Source: JANRKT01 sp033763355 (GTDB lineage: Bacteria; Bacteroidota; Bacteroidia; Chitinophagales; Chitinophagaceae). From it: DNA of 11,035 nucleotides. Position 1 is the first letter of the stretch. Every line of letters begins with the position of its first letter. Made by a program: the position numbers and the translations under genes. The notes beneath the pieces were generated by a model, which was not told the DNA's origin, searched no databases, and was given only the letters and a program-made list of their open reading frames with translations. The stretch lies in contig JANRKT010000182.1 of the NCBI GenBank assembly GCA_033763355.1, forward strand, positions 1-11,035, given 5' to 3'. Shown here piece after piece: positions 6,675 to 11,035 of this stretch.

Positions 6675-8618
6675 CTATTGGTTTTTTTTCGTAATCACAA
6701 TCTGATCTTTCAGCAGATCGAATAGTTTTTTATAGAAATCCTTGATTTCCGGATATTCTTCCTTCGAAAAAATTGCTTTCCTTATTTCAAGCGTCATTCT
6801 GCAAACAGCATTGGTTCCTTCATATGCCGAAAACCGCCTGAAATAAAGTGTGGAATCGGTATTGATAAGCGTAATATTTTTGGGAACGCTTTCAAAATTC
6901 ATATCGCCGGGTAAACGCAATGTAATATTGATAAAATACTGCTGGTTGCACCCAAATTCAATATCAGTTTGCCGGGATTCACTGGTGAAGGGGTTTTTGC
7001 GGAAGTTTGTGAGCAACGAAGGGTTAAACAACAGGTAATCTCCCGCCTTTTCAGTTTCAGACCTGAAATTAAATTTTTGAACAAGCGGCAGTTGTTCGTT
7101 CTCTGTATTTTCTTCTGTAAAACCTGTAAATGTTACAGGTGCTGCTTTTATTTCAAATTCATCGTCATCATCTTCTTTTTTATCTTTTGAGCTGAAGTAT
7201 ATATCCTTAGCATAATCTGAGAGATTTATAAGAGCTTCTCCTTTTATCAATGTGCCTGAATCAATGTGCGCTACTGCAGAGAATGTTTGTCTCATCAGCG
7301 GACGTGTATCTGTAACATAAACCCATCTGCCATTTAAACTGTCAAGCAGAAATGCCTCCCTGTTAAGAATGTTAAACGGCGGAATTTTGTATGAGCCGTG
7401 GGTTACAGTGCCGTCAAGCACATAATTTACGCCATTAATGGTATCCCTTGCAAATATTGCCACACCATTAAATTGTCCGGGATTAGGAAAAGCTTTGTTT
7501 ATTTTACCGTTTTCATGTGTGCTTGTAAGCAGGGCATGAGCCTGAATATTACATTTCCGCAGCAGGTTAAGCAAAATCAGATTAATCTCAGCGCTGTTTC
7601 CTGATTTGGTTTTCCAGCATTCATTGAGGTCTTCTGCGTAAAAAGTCCGCACTTTATCCCATTTCATTTTACTTTTAACATGATGGTAGATATAACCGAT
7701 TTTTTCATCCGGAGAGGAAAGCCTGCCTGCTGAATCAAGTATGTATTGCGTGCTGTCAATGTTTTTACGAAAATGGCTGCCAAAAAAACTTGAGTCGGTA
7801 AATATGCTGTTTATAACAGCCCATTTTTCGTCAGTACTGAGTCTTGCATTAACCAGCCCAAACCTGCCTGGTTTCAAAAAGAACTCCATGCGATGAAGAT
7901 TGTCATTTATAGACCCCATATAAGGCTCTGACTTAAACGCATAAATGTTTTGCGCAGAAAAAGTAAATCTGTTTTTCAGGGCGGAATAAAGTGACTCTTT
8001 CTGCTCCCTAACAGGCAGGTTTGTTACTACATTCTTTTCAAGGTGGCTCAGATAAGGAATGGCAATTCGGTATACAGATAAACGAACAGGAATATCAGAT
8101 TGAAGTACCCAGGGAACAAGATGAATGGAGCTTTTCTCTGTTCTTGTATACCTGTATTCAATTACTGATCCGGGTTGAACGTTTGGGAAAGTAAAACTTA
8201 CTTCCTTTATATCGTCTTCTGATTTGTTCTTGAAAATTTGACCTTTTTCAATTTTCTGCGTAGTAATGCGTCCTGTACTGCCGATACTATATATAATACC
8301 AGAGACATCAGAAATTTTTGTATGTTTTTTCCTGTATAAATAGGGTATTTTGATGTTAGCCCTTTTAAGCCCTTTGTTGTTGAATATCTTTATTCTTATC
8401 CTCTTGTCTATTATCAGCTTGATATCGCCGCTAAACGTTATTCCATAATCAATATCCGTATAATCAAGAAGCACCATTGCATCAGACCCGGCATCAATGG
8501 GGCATTCTTTCATCTGAAGGTCAGCTATATCAATTTTGCCGTATGAAGGAAAAGACGTTTGGGAAAACCCGGTAATAAAATAACATGCAAACAGAGCTAT
8601 AGTAATTGTGGATTTCAT
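6675..8618 (-). CDS. Secreted DUF3857 / transglutaminase-like protein with degenerate catalytic triad
   Basis: A 647-aa protein with an N-terminal signal peptide (residues 1-19, ending ITGFS before Gln20), so probably periplasmic. Residues about 35-230 look like DUF3857, a beta-rich domain usually paired with a transglutaminase-like fold. Residues about 300-405 are the transglutaminase-like core, and the C-terminal part contains an acidic tract (KKEDDDDEFE, about 480-489). Where active relatives have G-[DN]-C, this one has GNSAEIN with Ser342. The usual His position reads Gly385 (QFNGV). Asp402 (VLDGT) is kept. It is therefore likely not a classical cysteine transglutaminase. The first ATG, 8618, was chosen because it begins the signal peptide; a TTG 72 bp upstream lies inside the preceding gene. 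It follows the nitrilase-like gene after 53 bp, probably co-transcribed. By eye it is more A/T-rich than the lpx genes. Confidence 0.85.
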   Translation of the reverse strand: MKSTITIALFACYFITGFSQTSFPSYGKIDIADLQMKECPIDAGSDAMVLLDYTDIDYGITFSGDIKLIIDKRIRIKIFNNKGLKRANIKIPYLYRKKHTKISDVSGIIYSIGSTGRITTQKIEKGQIFKNKSEDDIKEVSFTFPNVQPGSVIEYRYTRTEKSSIHLVPWVLQSDIPVRLSVYRIAIPYLSHLEKNVVTNLPVREQKESLYSALKNRFTFSAQNIYAFKSEPYMGSINDNLHRMEFFLKPGRFGLVNARLSTDEKWAVINSIFTDSSFFGSHFRKNIDSTQYILDSAGRLSSPDEKIGYIYHHVKSKMKWDKVRTFYAEDLNECWKTKSGNSAEINLILLNLLRKCNIQAHALLTSTHENGKINKAFPNPGQFNGVAIFARDTINGVNYVLDGTVTHGSYKIPPFNILNREAFLLDSLNGRWVYVTDTRPLMRQTFSAVAHIDSGTLIKGEALINLSDYAKDIYFSSKDKKEDDDDEFEIKAAPVTFTGFTEENTENEQLPLVQKFNFRSETEKAGDYLLFNPSLLTNFRKNPFTSESRQTDIEFGCNQQYFINITLRLPGDMNFESVPKNITLINTDSTLYFRRFSAYEGTNAVCRMTLEIRKAIFSKEEYPEIKDFYKKLFDLLKDQIVITKKNQ

Positions 8619-8671
8619 ATTCAGCAGCCAAAATGCTGTACAAAATAACGAATTTTGCAGCGCTATATTTT

Positions 8672-9814
8672 TCACTCCACCCACATACAAACCATACTTG
8701 CGCCATTCATATATGACGGGGTAAAAACAGAACTCCTGTTTACCGCAATAATTTCTCCGTCAGCGCCAAGGTCCCACAGTTTTCCGCGAAGGCTGACGGT
8801 AATGCCATAAGGGGCGCCTGTTGTTTTGATGCGGGCAGGCAAAGTGTATTTCATCCATGCTTCTCCCAATGTAATTTTACCCATATCATTTTTATCAACA
8901 TATGCAGGCGCTTCAAAACAGCTGTAACCTTTCCATGCTGTTTTCATGGATCCGTCTTTTGAGGTGTAGGAAGGAACAGCAATAAAACGGGGGTTTTTAT
9001 CTTTTAATACATCATAACAATCCGGGTACCACGAATCGGCGCAGATGAGTACAGCCGACCTGCCAATCGGCAAATCAAATACCGGTATTTCAGAAGGAGG
9101 GCATTTGGTAATAAATGGCAGTTCATCAGCAGTGGGGTAAACTTTTTTTACCAGTTGCGGTTGTATGCTTCCGTCAGGATTGAATATGGCTGTTACATTG
9201 TATAATGACCCCTTCTGTATTTTTATTTTTCCTTTTTTAACAACAGGGTTGGGCAGCAAAATGGAACCTGCGATAATGGTTACCTTATAATTTTTTGCAA
9301 GCGTTTCAAAAACCTCCTGGTAAGTTTTGGCCATTTGTGCGCCCTTCATGGCAAAGGCTGCATGTTTTTGTATGTCTTCAGCCGAGTCAGGTGCAATAAA
9401 ATAATGTTTCAGGAATGAGAAGAAGTTGGAGGCTACATAAGTGGTTAATGCTCCCGTTGAAGTTTCAGCCTCATAAACTGAATTCTTTTCTCCTTCCAGC
9501 ACCAGCCATGCGCCAATGTATTCTGGAAAAACAATAACTGATTTTTCATTCAGCCACCCTTTTTCTTTTGCTGCAATTAAATAGCCTTCTATTTTTTTCT
9601 GGAAATGTTCTTTGCTTGCATAATCGGTTGTTTCCATATAAGGGTTAATGCCGATAACATTGCCTTTGCCCGAGTCAACATTCAAAACAAAAGTACTGTC
9701 AAGGTAAAGTTGCACATTTACCGGCGGCACCGATCTTCCCAGGAACGACCAGGTAAAATAGGCCGTTAAAAGAACGGCAAATACAAGCAAGACAATACGA
9801 AGAATTTTCTTCAT
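8672..9814 (-). CDS. Membrane-anchored nitrilase-superfamily (carbon-nitrogen hydrolase) protein
   Basis: A 380-aa protein. Residues 1-22 (MKKILR, then a long hydrophobic run) form an uncleaved anchor or signal, with the positive end inside, so the rest should face the periplasm. The remainder fits the nitrilase fold with its Glu-Lys-Cys triad: Glu98 in VIVFPEYIGAW, Lys223 or Lys224 in LVKKVYPTADE, and Cys258 in AVLICADSWYPD. A second Glu231 follows the Lys, as in the family. Nitrilases hydrolyse or transfer C-N bonds of nitriles, amides or carbamoyl compounds. The best-known periplasm-facing member is the lipoprotein N-acyltransferase Lnt, but the multi-spanning Lnt membrane domain is absent here. 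Substrate unknown. It is first in an apparent two-gene unit with the DUF3857 protein and divergent from the gene at 10021. No TAnnTTTG box was found upstream. Confidence 0.82.
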   Translation of the reverse strand: MKKILRIVLLVFAVLLTAYFTWSFLGRSVPPVNVQLYLDSTFVLNVDSGKGNVIGINPYMETTDYASKEHFQKKIEGYLIAAKEKGWLNEKSVIVFPEYIGAWLVLEGEKNSVYEAETSTGALTTYVASNFFSFLKHYFIAPDSAEDIQKHAAFAMKGAQMAKTYQEVFETLAKNYKVTIIAGSILLPNPVVKKGKIKIQKGSLYNVTAIFNPDGSIQPQLVKKVYPTADELPFITKCPPSEIPVFDLPIGRSAVLICADSWYPDCYDVLKDKNPRFIAVPSYTSKDGSMKTAWKGYSCFEAPAYVDKNDMGKITLGEAWMKYTLPARIKTTGAPYGITVSLRGKLWDLGADGEIIAVNRSSVFTPSYMNGASMVCMWVE

Positions 9815-9880
9815 AGTACAGGGTTGAAGTGATACATGAAGATAAGACGCTGTTTAAAATTAAATACATGCATTTTGCAG

Positions 9881-9921
9881 CCATGCTATTACCCGGCGGG
9901 AAAAACGCCGGTAATGCATGG
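9881..9921. repeat. Imperfect 41-bp palindrome in divergent gap
   Basis: The arms 9881-9898 and 9906-9921 pair over 16 bp (CCATGC, ATTACC, GGCG), with two single-base bulges in the left arm and a 7-nt A-rich loop (GGAAAAA). It lies midway in the 206-bp gap between the nitrilase-like gene and the 93-aa gene. Both neighbours are transcribed away from it and no T tract follows on either strand, so a terminator role is unlikely. It could be an operator, a remnant of a palindromic element, or an RNA hairpin. Nothing else was seen in 9815-9880. Confidence 0.65.
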
Positions 9922-9995
9922 TTTGTTATCAACATTTGCTTTGCTGTATGTAGAAAAGTTTAACAGCCACAAAAGCATCTGTGAGCCATATAGCT

Positions 9996-10003
9996 TAAAT
10001 TTG
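9996..10003 (+). promoter_or_regulatory. Candidate -7 box (TAAATTTG) for the 93-aa gene
   Basis: A perfect TAnnTTTG match 17 bp before the ATG at 10021, identical to the box upstream of porX. The implied leader is about 10 nt and A-rich, without a Shine-Dalgarno sequence. No TTG was found at the -33 spacing. Confidence 0.45.
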
Positions 10004-10020
10004 CAGAAAGAAATAAATCC

Positions 10021-10302
10021 ATGTCTTTAAAATACAATGTTCCCACCCTTGATAAAATTGAAAAGATACTTGAAGAAGCCGGATATGTAACCCGTTATGA
10101 AAGGGGCACATTCCAGAGCGGTTACTGCATACTGGAGCAAAAAAAAGTAGTGGTGCTGAATAAATTCCTGCAAACAGAAGGCCGTATCAATACACTTGTA
10201 GATATTATTCCCCAACTGAACATCCCCGCTGATATACTTACTCCTGAAAGTAAAAAAATATATGAAGAAGTGATGGGAAGGTTTGAAGCCGAAGAGAAAT
10301 GA
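10021..10302 (+). CDS. Conserved hypothetical 93-aa protein
   Basis: A small soluble protein with no signal peptide, membrane segment or metal motif. Residues 10-21 (LDKIEKILEEAG) form an amphipathic helix, then YVTRYERGTFQSGYCILEQ and KKVVVLNKFL look like beta strands. A helical region with NTLVDIIPQL follows, and the tail (75-93) is charged and helical. I recall similar short proteins with a 'RYExGxFxSGYCxL...VVxNKF' pattern across Bacteroidota, without an assigned function, so it is probably a real conserved gene. Support in the sequence includes a TAnnTTTG box at the right distance, an ATG start and coding-like composition. It lies 119 bp before the MBL-fold gene on the same strand, so a functional link is possible but not shown. 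Confidence 0.8.
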   Translation: MSLKYNVPTLDKIEKILEEAGYVTRYERGTFQSGYCILEQKKVVVLNKFLQTEGRINTLVDIIPQLNIPADILTPESKKIYEEVMGRFEAEEK

Positions 10303-10324
10303 TGATGTAAAAACTATGGTGCTT

Positions 10325-10414
10325 CCTGTATCTTATCCCTTGTGCCTTGGTTCTTGTGTCTTGTATCCTGGTTTTTCCCCTTGTGTCTTGTCCCTTGCGC
10401 CTTGTTCCTTACTT
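10325..10414 (+). repeat. Degenerate heptamer array, CTTGTGT family
   Basis: Seven in-register units at 10325-10373: CCTGTAT, CTTATCC, CTTGTGC, CTTGGTT, CTTGTGT, CTTGTAT, CCTGGTT. After a six-base interruption (TTTCCC), five more follow at 10380-10414: CTTGTGT, CTTGTCC, CTTGCGC, CTTGTTC, CTTACTT. The CTTG core is nearly fixed; positions 5-7 vary. The array fills most of the gap between the 93-aa gene and the MBL-fold gene. An apparent ORF across it (10283-10501) is an artefact. Confidence 0.85.
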
Positions 10415-10417
10415 TTG
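10388..10417 (+). promoter_or_regulatory. Candidate promoter at the end of the heptamer array (TTG - 19 nt - TACTTTTG)
   Basis: TACTTTTG (10410-10417) fits TAnnTTTG, and a TTG (10388-10390) lies exactly 19 nt upstream. Because the heptamer array supplies a TTG every 7 nt, the -33 match may be accidental. A start site just downstream would fall at or after the GTG proposed for the next gene, which makes either this promoter or that start codon doubtful. Confidence 0.25.
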
Positions 10418-10421
10418 GCCT

Positions 10422-11035
10422 GTGAGTTATCCCCCTTTAAAAATAACTTTTCTTGGCACGGGCACCAGCACCGGCATCCCGATGATTGGCTGCAGTTGTG
10501 AAGTATGCACTTCAGTTGACAGAAAAGACAAGCGCCTGCGCAGCAGCGTGATGCTGCAAAGCGCCACTACAACAATCGTGGTGGATACCACTCCTGATTT
10601 CCGCTACCAGATGCTGAGAACAGGCACAAAACATGTGGATGCTATTATATTCACGCATCCGCACAAAGACCATATTGCCGGCCTTGATGACATCAGGGCA
10701 TATAATTTTTTTTCTCAGAAACCGATGCAGATTTATGCCAACCCCTTAACAGAAGAAGCTTTGAGAAGGGATTTTCATTATGCTTTTGCCGACTTTAAAT
10801 ATCCGGGTGTACCGGAAATAAACCTGAACGAAATTGACCAGTCGCCATTTGTTGCCGGCGATATACCCGTTACCCCTTTGCTGGTATGGCATTTAAAAAT
10901 GCCGGTATTCGGGTTCCGGTTTGGTAAGTTTACCTATGTAACCGATGCCAACCGTATTGATGAAGAAGAACGGGAAAAGATTTACGGCAGCGAAGTGCTT
11001 GTTCTGAATGCTTTGAGAAAAGAAAAACACATCTC
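10422..11035 (+). CDS. MBL-fold metallo-hydrolase, PhnP-like phosphodiesterase family (C-terminus outside window)
   Basis: At least 204 residues, cut by the window end. The N-terminal strand KITFLGTGTSTGIP is the COG1235/PhnP signature. It is followed by C-x-C-x-x-C (Cys24, Cys26, Cys29 in GCSCEVC), which in PhnP binds a structural zinc together with a later His. The catalytic motif THPHKDH (78-84) has the HxHxDH metal ligands, and VWHLKMPVFGF and VTDAN supply further expected His and Asp ligands. PhnP-type enzymes cleave phosphodiesters such as cyclic ribosyl phosphates, but no phosphonate genes are nearby and the substrate is open. No ATG precedes the conserved strand. GTG 10422 gives a short leader peptide (MSYPPLKITF); the TTA at 10437 is where an ATG would be expected from relatives, and the frame is open back to 10311 through the repeats. 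The function call is firm, the start uncertain. Confidence 0.88.
   Translation, partial: MSYPPLKITFLGTGTSTGIPMIGCSCEVCTSVDRKDKRLRSSVMLQSATTTIVVDTTPDFRYQMLRTGTKHVDAIIFTHPHKDHIAGLDDIRAYNFFSQKPMQIYANPLTEEALRRDFHYAFADFKYPGVPEINLNEIDQSPFVAGDIPVTPLLVWHLKMPVFGFRFGKFTYVTDANRIDEEEREKIYGSEVLVLNALRKEKHI

Noticed and set aside
8619..8671. Short CAGCA/TGCTG hairpin in the nitrilase-DUF3857 gap
   Set aside because: The stem is 5 bp with no T tract. It is too weak to call and does not argue against co-transcription.
8619..8690. A longer start (TTG 8690) for the DUF3857 protein
   Set aside because: It overlaps the end of the nitrilase-like gene and would bury the signal peptide 24 residues inside.
10283..10501. 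A 72-codon reading frame across the end of the 93-aa gene and the CTTG array
   Set aside because: Its composition comes from the repeats, and its 3' part overlaps the well-supported MBL-fold gene in another frame.

Overview
The window looks like a chromosomal segment of a Bacteroidota bacterium, probably near Chitinophagaceae. The reasons are an LpxC-FabZ fusion, a PorX-type response regulator with a PglZ/alkaline-phosphatase output domain, TAnnTTTG promoter boxes, almost no Shine-Dalgarno sequences, and gene order of a kind I recall from that phylum. No mobile element, CRISPR array, tRNA or rRNA was seen.

Left part (1-4905, all minus strand, read right to left): an HD-domain phosphohydrolase, then the lipid A genes lpxD, lpxC-fabZ and lpxA, then the first 32 codons of an ABC-type ATPase that overlaps the end of lpxA and runs off the window. 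LpxA, LpxC and LpxD are the first three acylation and deacetylation steps of lipid A synthesis. The fused FabZ domain draws on the same 3-hydroxyacyl-ACP pool for fatty acid elongation. The run is not one tight operon: a TAnnTTTG box precedes lpxC, and a terminator-like hairpin with its own promoter-like box lies between lpxC-fabZ and lpxA.

Middle (5115-6671, plus strand): porX, divergent from the HD gene. In type IX secretion bacteria PorX regulates secretion genes. Its gap from the HD gene holds two families of degenerate 7-nt tandem repeats.

Right part: porX converges, with only 3 bp between stop codons, on a minus-strand pair: a membrane-anchored nitrilase-like hydrolase followed by a secreted DUF3857/transglutaminase-like protein whose catalytic triad looks degenerate. 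Beyond a divergent gap with a large imperfect palindrome come a plus-strand 93-aa conserved hypothetical gene and the start of a PhnP-like metallo-beta-lactamase-fold hydrolase, cut by the window end.

The genes are mostly ordinary core genes. The most unusual signal is non-coding. Three separate intergenic gaps (3604-3699, 4987-5111, 10325-10414) carry tandem heptamers with a short near-invariant core and freely varying flanks. The sequence family differs from gap to gap, but the 7-nt lattice is kept. I cannot tell from sequence alone whether they are transcribed or functional.
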